A stretch of DNA of 64,000 nt from Bacteroides fluxus YIT 12057 (GTDB taxonomy: Bacteria; Bacteroidota; Bacteroidia; Bacteroidales; Bacteroidaceae), in the NCBI RefSeq assembly GCF_000195635.1, contig NZ_GL882637.1, forward strand, positions 1-64,000, in the 5' to 3' direction. The notes beneath the pieces are model-generated. The model was not told where the DNA came from, searched no databases, and saw only the letters and a list, made by a program, of their open reading frames with translations. The position numbers and the translations under genes are program-made. Below, one piece after another: positions 34,095-43,049 of the stretch; within the stretch, counting starts at the first letter, position 1, and each line of letters opens with the position of its first letter.

Positions 34095-36422
34095 TTATTC
34101 CAAGCTCATACCAGGTTTCAACACGTCATTCACCTTCTGAGTGAACTCCTTGGAAAGTGTATAGACCGAAGTTGCACGGATATCCTCTACAGACGCACCG
34201 AACTTCACCGTATAACGTCCCTTCGCACTGACCCAGCTTTGTACGGCCTCGTCGAAAGAAGCCAAAGCATAATTGGTGACATCAAAAGTCAGCGTTTCAC
34301 TCTCACCCGGCTGAAGGAGACGGGTCTTGGCAAATGATTTCAACTCAAGGGCCGGTTTCTGCAACCCGCCTCCGGGAGCCGATACATAAAGCTGCACAAC
34401 TTCCTTGCCCGCCACCTTTCCGGTATTGGTCACAACAATACTGGCCTTGAAACCATCGGCAGATGCTTTCACAGCCGATTTGCCATAACTGAAAGTAGTG
34501 TAACTCAAGCCATAACCGAAAGGATAGGACACCTTCTTGCCTGCCGTGGCAAAATAACGGTAGCCCACATTGATGCCCTCTTGATGGAGTGTATAGTCCA
34601 CATTCCGTTTAGCCCATTTCCCGGCGCCTTCAACGGGCTTTCCCGGTACTTGGGACGCTGTGGTGGGGAAATTCAATGAAGAGGGATGATCCATTGCACT
34701 GACAGGGAAAGTCATGGTCAGCTTGCCGGAAGGATTTTCCTTGCCCACCAGCAAATCGGTTACCGAGTTCCCGCCTTCCTCTCCGGGCTGCCATGCCAAA
34801 AGGATGGCATCGGGAAGTTCCTTCCAGGAAGCAGTCTCTATCACGCCGCCCGCATTGATGACCACTACCACCTTTTTGCCCTCGGCATGGAAAGCAGCGC
34901 ACAAGTCATCCAGCAGCTGGCGTTCCTGTGCAGTGAGGTTAAAGTCATCTTTTACCTTCCGATCCCATGCTTCCCCGCCCTGTCTCCCGACAGTAAAGAC
35001 AGCGACATCCGCTTTCTTGGCCTGCTTGTCAATGCAAGTTCTCGATACGCTCATTTCCGGAAAAATATCACGTCCCCAACGCCAGTCGAAGGAAAGGCGT
35101 TCGCTTTCGGTCTTGGCTTCCTGGTAATCCTTATAGGCAAGATAGAGTTTCTTCAAGTCTTCCGTCACTTCCAGTCCGGCATTGTCCAGCCCCTGCATCA
35201 GATTTACCACATAAGGCTTGCAGACATTGCCCGAGCCCATACCGCCGGCAATGAAGTCATAGGAAGTGATGCCGAACAAGGCAACTTTCTTCAAGTCCTT
35301 CAACGGCAAAGTATTGTCTTCATTCTTCAGCAATACCATACCTTCAGCTGCCGAACGGCGTGTCACGGCCGCATGGGCCTCCAAGGCAGGTTGCTCACTG
35401 TATTTATAGCCACGGAAACGGGGAGTCTTCACAATGTATTCCAATATCCGCCTCACGCAAGCGTCCACATCCTCTACAGACAGTTCACCGCTTTTCACCT
35501 TGGCAATGATTTCTTCACTCTGGGCAGGCATTCCCGGCTCCATCAGGTCATTGCCCGCATGCACCTGGGCGGCAGTATTACGCTGTCCTATCCAATCGGT
35601 CATCACAATGCCGTCGAAGCCCCACTCGTCCCGCAGGACGGTAGTCAGCAGCTCACGGTTTTCCTGTGTGTAAACGCCGTTCAACCGGTTGTAAGAAGAC
35701 ATCACTGTCCACGGTTTCCCTTCCTTGACAGCTATTTCAAAACCTTTCAAATAGATTTCACGGACGGCACGCTGAGACACGACCTCATCCACATGGTTGC
35801 GGTTGGTCTCCTGGCTGTTGACGGCAAAGTGCTTGATGCTGGTTCCCACTCCGTTCTTCTGGATGCCCCTTACAAAAGCGGCAGCCATCTTGCCCGTCAC
35901 CAACGGGTCTTCGGAATAGTATTCAAAGTTACGCCCGCAAAGCGGAGAACGGTGAATGTTCATGCCCGGTGCCAGAAGGACATCAATGCCATAATCCAGC
36001 ACTTCTTCTCCCATAGCCTTTCCTACGGACTCCACCAAATCCACGTTCCAGGTTGTGGCAAGGGAGGTACCTACCGGGAAACCGGTAGCATGATAGGGAC
36101 GGGAACTGCCTTCACGTGTAGGCTGGATACGAACTCCGGCAGGACCGTCCGACAGGACGGTGGGAGGGATTCCCAAACGCTCGATGCCCTGCGTAAGTCC
36201 TGCGGCTCCCGGTACCACAGCTTCAGTGAAACCGATGGTAGTGGCATTTCCGCCGCCGTACGACTTGTTGCGTCCACCTACCAGCAGGGAGGCTTTCTCT
36301 TCCAGGGTCATTGCCTTCAGGATTTCATCTACATTACCGGCATTCAGTTTGAGTTGTTGCGCTTCAGCCCGTCCTACCCCGGACAGCAGCAAAGCGACGA
36401 TAGTAATTTTGTACAGTTTCAT
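34095..36422 (-). CDS. GH3-family beta-glucosidase/glycosidase
   Basis: A 775-residue secreted glycoside hydrolase. Signal peptide at 1-21 ('VALLLSGVGRAEAQ'). GH3 N-terminal barrel with 'LSDGPAGVRI', 'SIKHFAVNSQETNRN' (conserved KH) and the nucleophile Asp in 'GFDGIVMTDW' (about D276). GH3 C-terminal domain ('AAEGMVLLKNEDNTLPL'). Fibronectin III-like domain at the end ('VVQLYVSAPGGGLQKPALEL'). Family enzymes release terminal beta-linked glucose, xylose or similar sugars. There is no Sus pair on its strand, so it stands alone and its substrate is unclear. Two long antisense frames over it are shadows of its high GC content. Family call is very firm. Confidence 0.93.
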   Translation of the reverse strand: MKLYKITIVALLLSGVGRAEAQQLKLNAGNVDEILKAMTLEEKASLLVGGRNKSYGGGNATTIGFTEAVVPGAAGLTQGIERLGIPPTVLSDGPAGVRIQPTREGSSRPYHATGFPVGTSLATTWNVDLVESVGKAMGEEVLDYGIDVLLAPGMNIHRSPLCGRNFEYYSEDPLVTGKMAAAFVRGIQKNGVGTSIKHFAVNSQETNRNHVDEVVSQRAVREIYLKGFEIAVKEGKPWTVMSSYNRLNGVYTQENRELLTTVLRDEWGFDGIVMTDWIGQRNTAAQVHAGNDLMEPGMPAQSEEIIAKVKSGELSVEDVDACVRRILEYIVKTPRFRGYKYSEQPALEAHAAVTRRSAAEGMVLLKNEDNTLPLKDLKKVALFGITSYDFIAGGMGSGNVCKPYVVNLMQGLDNAGLEVTEDLKKLYLAYKDYQEAKTESERLSFDWRWGRDIFPEMSVSRTCIDKQAKKADVAVFTVGRQGGEAWDRKVKDDFNLTAQERQLLDDLCAAFHAEGKKVVVVINAGGVIETASWKELPDAILLAWQPGEEGGNSVTDLLVGKENPSGKLTMTFPVSAMDHPSSLNFPTTASQVPGKPVEGAGKWAKRNVDYTLHQEGINVGYRYFATAGKKVSYPFGYGLSYTTFSYGKSAVKASADGFKASIVVTNTGKVAGKEVVQLYVSAPGGGLQKPALELKSFAKTRLLQPGESETLTFDVTNYALASFDEAVQSWVSAKGRYTVKFGASVEDIRATSVYTLSKEFTQKVNDVLKPGMSLE

Positions 36423-36491
36423 AATTGTGTCATTAGTAAATCAGATAATCAGTTTCACCTGCAATATTACCACATTTTTTCGGGATTACAC

Positions 36492-36499
36492 TATCTTTG
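36492..36499 (+). promoter_or_regulatory. -7 promoter element of the methyltransferase gene
   Basis: TATCTTTG, 20 bases before the ATG at 36520. Together with the divergent GH3 start at 36422 it argues against the long upstream extension of the methyltransferase frame. Confidence 0.75.
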
Positions 36500-36519
36500 C
36501 ACCTCCATTCAACAAGATT

Positions 36520-37731
36520 ATGACATTGAACGAAGACACCCTCCGCTTTATCCGCGAACACCGTCGAGACGACGTGCGTGCCCTTGCCCTGCAGGCACGG
36601 AAATATCCGTCGGTGAACATGCCCGCCGCCATCACGCAGATAGCAGGCTGGCAGGCGGCAAAGGAAAAAGTGCCTGCATGGGCACAGACAGAAGGAATTC
36701 TCTACCCCGCCCATCTCTCATTGGAACAGTGCTCGTCGGAGCTGACGGCACGCTACAAAGCAGGAATCATCCAAGAGCTGGAAGGGAAAGCATCCGCCGG
36801 CACTTTCACCGACCTTACCGGAGGCTTCGGCATAGATTGTGCCTTCCTGTCCTCCTGTTTCCGGAAGGCAACCTACGTGGAACGGCAGGAGCCCCTTTGC
36901 GAAATCGCCGCGCATAACTTCCCGCTGCTGGGGCTCGGCCACATCACCGTATGTCATGAAGACAGCGTCCGGTACCTGCAGGAAATGCAGCCTGCCGACT
37001 GGATATTCATAGATCCTGCCCGCCGTGACAGCCATGGCGGCAAGACGGTTGCCATCAGCGACTGCGAACCGGACGTGTCCGCACTCGAAGAGTTATTGCT
37101 CAAGAAAGCACGGCATATACTCGTCAAGCTGTCCCCCATGCTGGACCTTACTCTGGCATTGAAGGATCTGGAACATGTACAAGAAGCCTGCATCGTATCC
37201 GCAGGAAACGAATGCAAGGAATTGCTGCTTGTCTTAGGACGCGGGGAGAGCCCCCGGCCGGAGGACATACCTGTCCGCTGCATAAACCTTGCCGGCGCTT
37301 CTTCCGTCCAGTCGCTCACTTTTACCCGCAGACAGGAGAAAGACAGCGCATGCCGGTTGGCCCCCGCACTGCAGTCTTACCTTTACGAACCCAACGCTTC
37401 TGTACTGAAAGCCGGTGCATTCCGCAGTGTTTCCCATATATATAAGGTAGAGAAACTGCACCCCAACAGCCACCTTTACACCTCGGACCAGCTCATACCC
37501 GACTTTCCGGGACGTAAATTCAAGATTACCGGGCACTGTAGCTTCAACAAGAAAGAGGTGAAAGAGATGATAGGCACAGAAAAAAAGGCAAACCTCACCG
37601 TACGCAACTTTCCCGCCAGTGTGGCCGAACTGCGCAAACGGCTGAAGCTGGCAGAGGGGGGAGAGACTTATCTCTTCGCCACGACATTGGCCGACGAGAA
37701 AAAAGTATTGATTGGCTGCCGCACGGTCTGA
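36520..37731 (+). CDS. THUMP-like-domain class I SAM-dependent methyltransferase
   Basis: A 403-residue protein of the Bacteroidetes family with a helical N-terminal part, a Rossmann methyltransferase core ('TFTDLTGGFGIDCAFLSSCF' as SAM motif I, 'ADWIFIDPARRDSHGGK' as the D-P-A-R catalytic-type loop) and a C-terminal THUMP-like domain ('FKITGHCSFNKKEVKEMIG'). Members are thought to modify RNA, but the target is not established. The open frame extends 120 codons upstream across the GH3 start; the promoter element 20 bases before ATG 36520 and the protein-like N-terminus 'MTLNEDTLRFIREHR' fix the start. Monocistronic. Confidence 0.85.
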   Translation: MTLNEDTLRFIREHRRDDVRALALQARKYPSVNMPAAITQIAGWQAAKEKVPAWAQTEGILYPAHLSLEQCSSELTARYKAGIIQELEGKASAGTFTDLTGGFGIDCAFLSSCFRKATYVERQEPLCEIAAHNFPLLGLGHITVCHEDSVRYLQEMQPADWIFIDPARRDSHGGKTVAISDCEPDVSALEELLLKKARHILVKLSPMLDLTLALKDLEHVQEACIVSAGNECKELLLVLGRGESPRPEDIPVRCINLAGASSVQSLTFTRRQEKDSACRLAPALQSYLYEPNASVLKAGAFRSVSHIYKVEKLHPNSHLYTSDQLIPDFPGRKFKITGHCSFNKKEVKEMIGTEKKANLTVRNFPASVAELRKRLKLAEGGETYLFATTLADEKKVLIGCRTV

Positions 37732-37815
37732 ACCGGCTCCCGCAGTTCCATGTCCTCCCGGAAGCGAAGCTCTCTTTTCGCCATTCTTAGGCTTTATGCA
37801 CCCGCTTACTAAAAG

Positions 37816-37911
37816 TTATTCGTCCGACAATCGTCTAATTATCGTCCGACACCTGTTGCATTATCGTCCGACAGTTGTCGGACGATAATGCAACAGGTGT
37901 CGGACGAATAA
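37816..37911. repeat. 22-bp periodic CGTCCGAC array with perfect 31-bp inverted repeat
   Basis: CGTCCGAC starts at 37821, 37843 and 37865 (steps of exactly 22), and its reverse complement GTCGGACG starts at 37877 and 37899 (again 22). The arms 37843-37873 and 37876-37906 are perfectly complementary over 31 bases with a 2-base loop, so the RNA or DNA could form a very stable hairpin. The outer TTATTCGTCCGAC (37816-37828) is also complementary to 37899-37911. There is no T-run, so it is not an ordinary terminator. Confidence 0.85.
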
Positions 37912-38011
37912 ATTTATTCCAAGGAGAAATTAACTGACGGCAACTCCCGGAAGAGTCCAATGCCACAACGGCTCCAGACCGAGCGCCACACGTCCTGCAT
38001 AACGTGGAAGC

Positions 38012-38072
38012 CGTAACCGTATCGTAACAGAATCGTTACCCGTTCTTCAACCCACCGTAAAACACACGTAAC
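38012..38072 (+). promoter_or_regulatory. 11-bp-phased CGTAAC array (Pho-box-like) upstream of TonB receptor
   Basis: CGTAAC starts at 38012 and 38023, CGTTAC at 38034, CGTAAA at 38056 and CGTAAC at 38067; only the 38045 position is degenerate. Period 11 is the spacing of direct-repeat half-sites bound by PhoB-type (OmpR-family) regulators. The array ends 11 bases before the -7 element at 38083, the position of an activator overlapping the -33 region. Confidence 0.6.
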
Positions 38073-38082
38073 GGGAACCCTC

Positions 38083-38090
38083 TACTTTTG
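38083..38090 (+). promoter_or_regulatory. -7 promoter element of the TonB receptor-phosphatase operon
   Basis: TACTTTTG fits TAnnTTTG, 30 bases before the ATG. No TTG lies at the -33 position; that place is occupied by the phased CGTAAC sites, which suggests activator dependence. Confidence 0.7.
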
Positions 38091-38119
38091 CGGCAGATTA
38101 TTAACGGATAATAACAAGT

Positions 38120-40888
38120 ATGAAACAGGTTTTAAGAGCATTCTTATTCTTGCTCCTTTTCACAACAGCCGGCAACGGGGCCATGGCTGACGAAAAAGCA
38201 AATATCATCAAACAAGGAACAGTGCGCGGACGTATCATCGACGCAGCCAAACAAACCCTCCCGGGTGCTTCTATCTACATCGAGAAACTACACACCGGCG
38301 TAACAAGCGACGTCAACGGCTTCTACACTTTCTCTAACCTTGACCCGGGAACCTATACAGTAAAGGTGAGCTACGTGGGTTACTCCCCCGTGGAACTGAA
38401 AATCACCATCCCCGCCGGACGGACACTGGAAAAAGACGTTGTACTGAATGAAGGCGTAGAGCTGCAGGAGGTAGTGATAGGCGGCGCCTTCCAGGGACAG
38501 CGACGTGCCATCAACTCACAAAAAAGCACCATGGGAATCACCAACGTCGTCTCTGCCGACCAAGTGGGCAAGTTTCCCGACTCCAACATCGGTGACGCCC
38601 TGAAACGCATATCCGGCATCAACGTGCAGTATGACCAGGGTGAGGCACGCTTCGGACAAGTGCGCGGCACAAGCGCAGACCTCAGTTCCGTGACCATCAA
38701 CGGCAACCGCGTCCCTTCCGCCGAAGGCGACACACGGAATGTACAGCTCGACCTTATCCCCGCCGACATGATCCAGACCATCGAAGTGAACAAAGTGGTG
38801 ACCTCCGACATGGACGGCGATGCCATCGGCGGATCCATCAACCTGGTCACGAAAAACTCTCCCTACAAACGTACTGTCGCCGCCACCGCCGGAACCGGCT
38901 ACAACTGGATAAGCGAGAAAGCACAGCTGAACCTTGGGTTTACCTACGGAGACCGTTTCTTCAACGACAAACTGGGGCTGATTGTATCCGCTTCTTACCA
39001 GAACGCCCCTTCGGGCTCCTACGACACGGAATTTACCTGGGAGCAGGACGACAACGGAAAAACATACGTCAACGACTACCAAATCCGCCAATATTACGTC
39101 ACCCGCGAACGCCAAAGCTACTCTGCCGCACTGGACTGGGACCTCAGCGCCAACCACAAACTGACTTTCAAGGGTATCTTCAACAACCGCAACGACTGGG
39201 AGAACCGGTACCGCACTACACTGAAAGACCTTGATTCCGACGGCAACGCCACCGTACGCGTGCAGACCAAAGCCGGTACACCGGACAACCGCAACGCCCG
39301 CCTGGAGCGCCAGCGCACCATGGACTTCGCCCTCGGCGGCGAACACCTCTTCGGAGCACTTTCCATGGACTGGCACGCAAGCTATGCCAAAGCTACCGAA
39401 GAACGCCCGAACGAACGCTACATCGACTTCCAGCTGAAAAAGCAAAAGTTCAACATGGACCTGAGCGACGGACGCCGGCCATACGCCACTCCCAAAGACG
39501 GCTATACCATGACGCTGAATGATGAGTTCAGCCTGAAAGAACTGACCGAACAACAAGAGGACATCAAAGAGCAGGACCTCAAGTTTGCAGCCAACTTCAA
39601 ATTGCCTTTCAAGAACGGAAACAAACTGAAATTCGGCGCCAAGGTAGTGCGCAAGACCAAAGACAAAGAAGTCGATTTCTATGAATACTCCCCGCTGGAC
39701 GAGGATGCCTTCATGACCAACAGCCTGAAGAACACGGTGGACCAGACCAACAAGAATTTCATGCCCGACAATAAATACCAAGCAGGAATCTATGCCGGCA
39801 AGGAATATGTAGGCTCACTGAATCTGAACGACCCTTCCCTCTTCGAGAAAGAACAGGTGCAAGAGGAATTGGCAGGCAACTTCGAAGCCCGCGAGACAGT
39901 CACTTCCGGCTACATCCGCTTCGACCAGAAACTGACAAGGAATGTGGAGCTGATGTCCGGCCTCCGCATAGAAAACACCAGCCTTGCCTATACCGGACGC
40001 ACATACGACGCCGATGAAGACCTGACCAGCAAGACAGACCGCCAACGCAACAGTTACGTCAACTTCCTGCCGTCACTGCTCGTCAAATGGAATGTAAACG
40101 ATGACTTCAAGGTACGCGGTTCGTTTACCCAGACCTTGTCACGCCCCAAATACTCGGCACTTGTACCCAGCGTCAACATCAAACGTTCCGACAATGAAAT
40201 CACCATCGGAAACTCCGACTTGAAGCCGACCGTATCCTACAACTTCGACCTCAGCGCCGACTACTACTTCCGCAGCATCGGTCTGGTCAGCGCCGGCCTC
40301 TTCTACAAAAAAATCGATGACTTCATCGTAAACCAGATCAGCACCAACTACGAGTACCAGGGCAATGTATATACCCGCTTCACACAACCCAAGAATGCAG
40401 GCAATGCCAATCTGATAGGCCTGGAGCTCTCCTATCAACGTGATTTCAGCTTCATAGCACCGGCCTTGAAGTGTGTAGGTTTCTACGGGACATATACTTA
40501 TACCCACTCCCGCATAGAGAATTTCAACTTCGAAGGACGCGAGAACGAAAAAAATCTCAGCATGCCGGGTTCACCCGAACATACGGCCAACGCCTCGCTC
40601 TACTTCGAGAAAGGCGGACTGAACCTGCGCCTGAGCTACAACTTCGCTTCCGACTTCATCGACGAAATGGGCGAGAGCACCTTCTATGACCGCTACTATG
40701 ACAAAGTGAACTACATGGATGCCAATGCCAGCTATACCTTCGGAAAGAAAGTGAAGACTACCTTCTATGCCGAAGCCAACAACCTGCTGAACCAACCGCT
40801 GCGTTACTACCAGGGAACGAAGGACCGTACCATGCAGGCCGAATACTATGGAGTGAAGGTTAATGCCGGAGTGAAAATCAATTTTTAA
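38120..40888 (+). CDS. TonB-dependent receptor with CarboxypepD_reg domain (not SusC type)
   Basis: A 922-residue outer-membrane receptor. Signal peptide ~1-24. CarboxypepD_reg-like domain ~35-115 ('VRGRIIDAAKQTLPGASIYI'). Plug ('VSADQVGKFPDSNIGDALKR', 'GISVNV..QVRGTSADLSSVTING'-like, 'VTSDMDGDAIGGSINLVTK'). Large barrel ending 'GVKVNAGVKINF'. The 'FPDSNIGDALKRISGI' and 'DGDAIGGSINLVTK' segments mark the TonB receptor group found beside phosphatases and phytase-like enzymes, distinct from SusC; there is no SusD neighbour. It starts 15 bases before the metallophosphoesterase gene ends the operon spacing. The Pho-like array upstream suggests import of a phosphorylated compound or phosphate scavenging. 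Family firm, substrate inferred. Confidence 0.88.
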   Translation: MKQVLRAFLFLLLFTTAGNGAMADEKANIIKQGTVRGRIIDAAKQTLPGASIYIEKLHTGVTSDVNGFYTFSNLDPGTYTVKVSYVGYSPVELKITIPAGRTLEKDVVLNEGVELQEVVIGGAFQGQRRAINSQKSTMGITNVVSADQVGKFPDSNIGDALKRISGINVQYDQGEARFGQVRGTSADLSSVTINGNRVPSAEGDTRNVQLDLIPADMIQTIEVNKVVTSDMDGDAIGGSINLVTKNSPYKRTVAATAGTGYNWISEKAQLNLGFTYGDRFFNDKLGLIVSASYQNAPSGSYDTEFTWEQDDNGKTYVNDYQIRQYYVTRERQSYSAALDWDLSANHKLTFKGIFNNRNDWENRYRTTLKDLDSDGNATVRVQTKAGTPDNRNARLERQRTMDFALGGEHLFGALSMDWHASYAKATEERPNERYIDFQLKKQKFNMDLSDGRRPYATPKDGYTMTLNDEFSLKELTEQQEDIKEQDLKFAANFKLPFKNGNKLKFGAKVVRKTKDKEVDFYEYSPLDEDAFMTNSLKNTVDQTNKNFMPDNKYQAGIYAGKEYVGSLNLNDPSLFEKEQVQEELAGNFEARETVTSGYIRFDQKLTRNVELMSGLRIENTSLAYTGRTYDADEDLTSKTDRQRNSYVNFLPSLLVKWNVNDDFKVRGSFTQTLSRPKYSALVPSVNIKRSDNEITIGNSDLKPTVSYNFDLSADYYFRSIGLVSAGLFYKKIDDFIVNQISTNYEYQGNVYTRFTQPKNAGNANLIGLELSYQRDFSFIAPALKCVGFYGTYTYTHSRIENFNFEGRENEKNLSMPGSPEHTANASLYFEKGGLNLRLSYNFASDFIDEMGESTFYDRYYDKVNYMDANASYTFGKKVKTTFYAEANNLLNQPLRYYQGTKDRTMQAEYYGVKVNAGVKINF

Positions 40889-40903
40889 AATAAGTACCAG
40901 AAC

Positions 40904-41839
40904 ATGATGAAGAAACTATACCTTTTATTATTCGCCGCCCTGCTTTGCCAGGCGGCAACCGCCCAGATCACCGACTATTCCATCTTTGACAAGAAGTTCA
41001 ACTTCTACGTTGCCAACGACCTGGGACGCAACGGCTACTATGACCAGAAGCCCATTGCCGAACTGATGGGGCAGATGGCCGAGAACGGAGCGGATCCCGA
41101 ATTCGTACTTGCCACCGGAGATGTACACCACTTTGAAGGCGTACGCAGTGTGAACGACCCGCTTTGGATGACCAACTACGAACTGATTTACAGCCATCCG
41201 GAGCTGATGATTGACTGGTTCCCCTTATTGGGAAACCATGAATACCGCGGCAATACGCAGGCCGTACTCGACTACAGCAAGATCAGCCGCCGCTGGACAA
41301 TGCCCGCCCGTTATTATACCAAGACTTTCGAAGACAAAGGCGCCACTATCCGCATTGTCTGGGTGGACACCGCCCCGATGATCGACAAATACCGCAACGA
41401 AAGCGAGACTTATCCCGATGCCTGCAAGCAGGATTGCCAAAAGCAGCTTGCCTGGGTGGACTCCGTATTGACTGCCGCCAAGGAAGACTGGGTCATCGTG
41501 GCCGGACACCATCCCATCTATGCCGAAACCCCGAAGGACGAAAGCGAACGCCGGGATATGCAAAACCGTCTCGACCCCGTCTTGCGCAAGCACAAGGTGG
41601 ATATGTATATCTGCGGGCATATCCATAACTTCCAGCATGTACGCGTGGCAAGCAGCGACATCGACTATATCACCAATTCAGCCGGCTCACTCGCCCGCAA
41701 GGTGAAGCCCATCGAAGGAACCGTATTCTGTAGTCCCGAACCGGGCTTCTCTATCGTGTCGGCCAACAAACGAACACTGGAGCTGCGCATGATCGACAAG
41801 AAAGGAAACGTACTGCACACGGTGACACGCAGCAAATAA
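40904..41839 (+). CDS. Secreted metallophosphoesterase (purple-acid-phosphatase-like)
   Basis: A 311-residue calcineurin-like phosphatase. Signal peptide ~1-20 ('LLLFAALLCQAATAQ'). Metal-binding motifs in order: 'VANDLGRNG' (variant first Asp block), 'ATGDVHHFEG', 'LLGNHEYRGN', 'VAGHHPIYAE' and 'CGHIHNFQHV'. This layout matches acid phosphatases that release phosphate from organic esters in the periplasm. It begins 15 bases after the TonB receptor stop, so the two form one operon; receptor plus phosphatase behind a Pho-box-like array implies phosphate acquisition. Family firm. Confidence 0.9.
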   Translation: MMKKLYLLLFAALLCQAATAQITDYSIFDKKFNFYVANDLGRNGYYDQKPIAELMGQMAENGADPEFVLATGDVHHFEGVRSVNDPLWMTNYELIYSHPELMIDWFPLLGNHEYRGNTQAVLDYSKISRRWTMPARYYTKTFEDKGATIRIVWVDTAPMIDKYRNESETYPDACKQDCQKQLAWVDSVLTAAKEDWVIVAGHHPIYAETPKDESERRDMQNRLDPVLRKHKVDMYICGHIHNFQHVRVASSDIDYITNSAGSLARKVKPIEGTVFCSPEPGFSIVSANKRTLELRMIDKKGNVLHTVTRSK

Positions 41840-41899
41840 TCCACCGCACCTCAACATAACTTTTTCATGCAAAAAGGAAGGTTCTGTTGAGGTTTGCAC

Positions 41900-41907
41900 T
41901 ATCTTTG
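41900..41907 (+). promoter_or_regulatory. -7 promoter element of the Na/Ca exchanger gene
   Basis: TATCTTTG, 20 bases before the ATG at 41928, fits the TAnnTTTG consensus. A TTG lies at 41887-41889, closer than the optimum. Confidence 0.65.
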
Positions 41908-41927
41908 TATCCAAAATAAACATTCTT

Positions 41928-42899
41928 ATGGATATATTGTTTCTTGTCGGAGGACTGCTCCTCATTCTTCTGGGTGCCAACGGACTGACTGACGGCGCCG
42001 CTTCTGTCGCCAAACGTTTCCGCATACCGTCCATCGTCATCGGGCTTACCATCGTCGCTTTCGGTACTTCCGCACCGGAGCTTACCGTCAGCATATCTTC
42101 TGCCCTGAAAGGCAGTGCAGACATCGCCATCGGCAATGTGGTAGGAAGCAATATATTCAACACCTTGATGATCGTGGGCTGTACAGCCCTTTTTGCCCCG
42201 ATAGCCATCACCCGCAATACGCTGAAGCGCGAAATCCCCCTTTGCATCCTCTCGTCCTTCGCCTTGCTGATTTGCGCCAACGACATTTTCCTGGACGGTA
42301 GCCGGGAAAACATACTCAGCATCACCGATGGACTGTTGCTGCTGTGCTTCTTTGCCATCTTCCTAAGCTACACCTTCGCCATCGCAAAAAGAGACGGAGA
42401 AATGAAGGAAACCTCGCAGAGTGAGGAGGAAGAAATCAGACAACTGCCTATGTGGAAATCTGCCTTGTACATTCTCGGCGGACTTGCCGGACTCATCGTC
42501 GGAGGCAACTTCTTTGTAGAGGGCGCCAGCGGCATAGCCCGCAGTCTGGGTGTCAGCGAGTCTGTCATCGGCCTCACGCTCGTGGCAGGCGGAACTTCGC
42601 TGCCCGAACTTGCCACCTCCATCGTCGCCGCCTTGAAGAAAAACCCCGAAATAGCCATCGGCAACGTCATCGGCAGCAATCTCTTCAATATATTCTTCGT
42701 GCTGGGCTGTTCGGCTTCCATCACTCCGCTGCACCTGACGGGCATCACCAATTTCGACCTGTGGGTACTGGTCGGCTCCAGCCTCCTGCTCTGGCTGTTC
42801 GGCGTGTTTTTCGGGAAACGCACCATCACCCGGATGGAAGGGAGCATTCTGATTCTCTGCTATGTGGCTTACACGGCTGTACTGATATATAGTCTCTGA
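41928..42899 (+). CDS. Calcium/sodium antiporter (YrbG/NCX family)
   Basis: A 323-residue inner-membrane exchanger with about ten helices and the two inverted alpha repeats of the Ca2+:cation antiporter family: 'VAFGTSAPELTVS' with 'GNVVGSNIFNTL' in the first half, and 'VAGGTSLPELATS' with 'GNVIGSNLFNIF' in the second. The conserved Glu/Asn in each repeat form the cation site. A charged loop ('KRDGEMKETSQSEEEEIRQL') separates the halves. It is monocistronic, with its own promoter, and neighbours do not point to a pathway. Confidence 0.92.
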   Translation: MDILFLVGGLLLILLGANGLTDGAASVAKRFRIPSIVIGLTIVAFGTSAPELTVSISSALKGSADIAIGNVVGSNIFNTLMIVGCTALFAPIAITRNTLKREIPLCILSSFALLICANDIFLDGSRENILSITDGLLLLCFFAIFLSYTFAIAKRDGEMKETSQSEEEEIRQLPMWKSALYILGGLAGLIVGGNFFVEGASGIARSLGVSESVIGLTLVAGGTSLPELATSIVAALKKNPEIAIGNVIGSNLFNIFFVLGCSASITPLHLTGITNFDLWVLVGSSLLLWLFGVFFGKRTITRMEGSILILCYVAYTAVLIYSL

Positions 42900-43019
42900 C
42901 AACAAATCTCCAGACACCCTGCAAGGCATTTTAAAGGTTATCACGTCTCTCCAAATAAGGCAAGCCGCACCTCGGCATAAAAAATAAGCAAGCTTATTTT
43001 TTTATGCCCTCAGTTTGCA

Positions 43020-43027
43020 TTACCTTT
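43020..43027 (+). promoter_or_regulatory. -7 promoter element of the GNAT-like gene
   Basis: TACCTTTG, 23 bases before the ATG at 43050, fits TAnnTTTG. A small AT-rich inverted repeat (AAAAAATAAGC and GCTTATTTTTTT near 42979-43003) lies just upstream and may terminate the previous gene. Confidence 0.65.
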
Positions 43028-43049
43028 GTCGCCTCAATATTAAACAACT

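Larger units (their letters stand above)
37732..38119. other. Intergenic region with 22-bp periodic array and Pho-box-like array
   Basis: 388 bases. The left half contains the CGTCCGAC array and its 64-base palindrome (37821-37911). The right half holds the phased CGTAAC sites and the promoter of the TonB receptor (38012-38090). No gene is present. Confidence 0.7.

Noticed and set aside
34686-36917. A 743-codon plus-strand open frame antisense to the GH3 gene
   Set aside because: The GH3 gene on the minus strand has all family motifs; the antisense frame has no recognisable domain and arises from GC-rich third positions.
38516-39781. A 421-codon minus-strand frame inside the TonB receptor gene
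   Set aside because: It is Val/Gly-rich with no domain and is fully covered by a well-supported receptor gene on the other strand.
42979-43003. AT-rich inverted repeat as a phase-variation site
   Set aside because: The arms are short and there is no invertase gene nearby; it is better read as a terminator next to the GNAT promoter.
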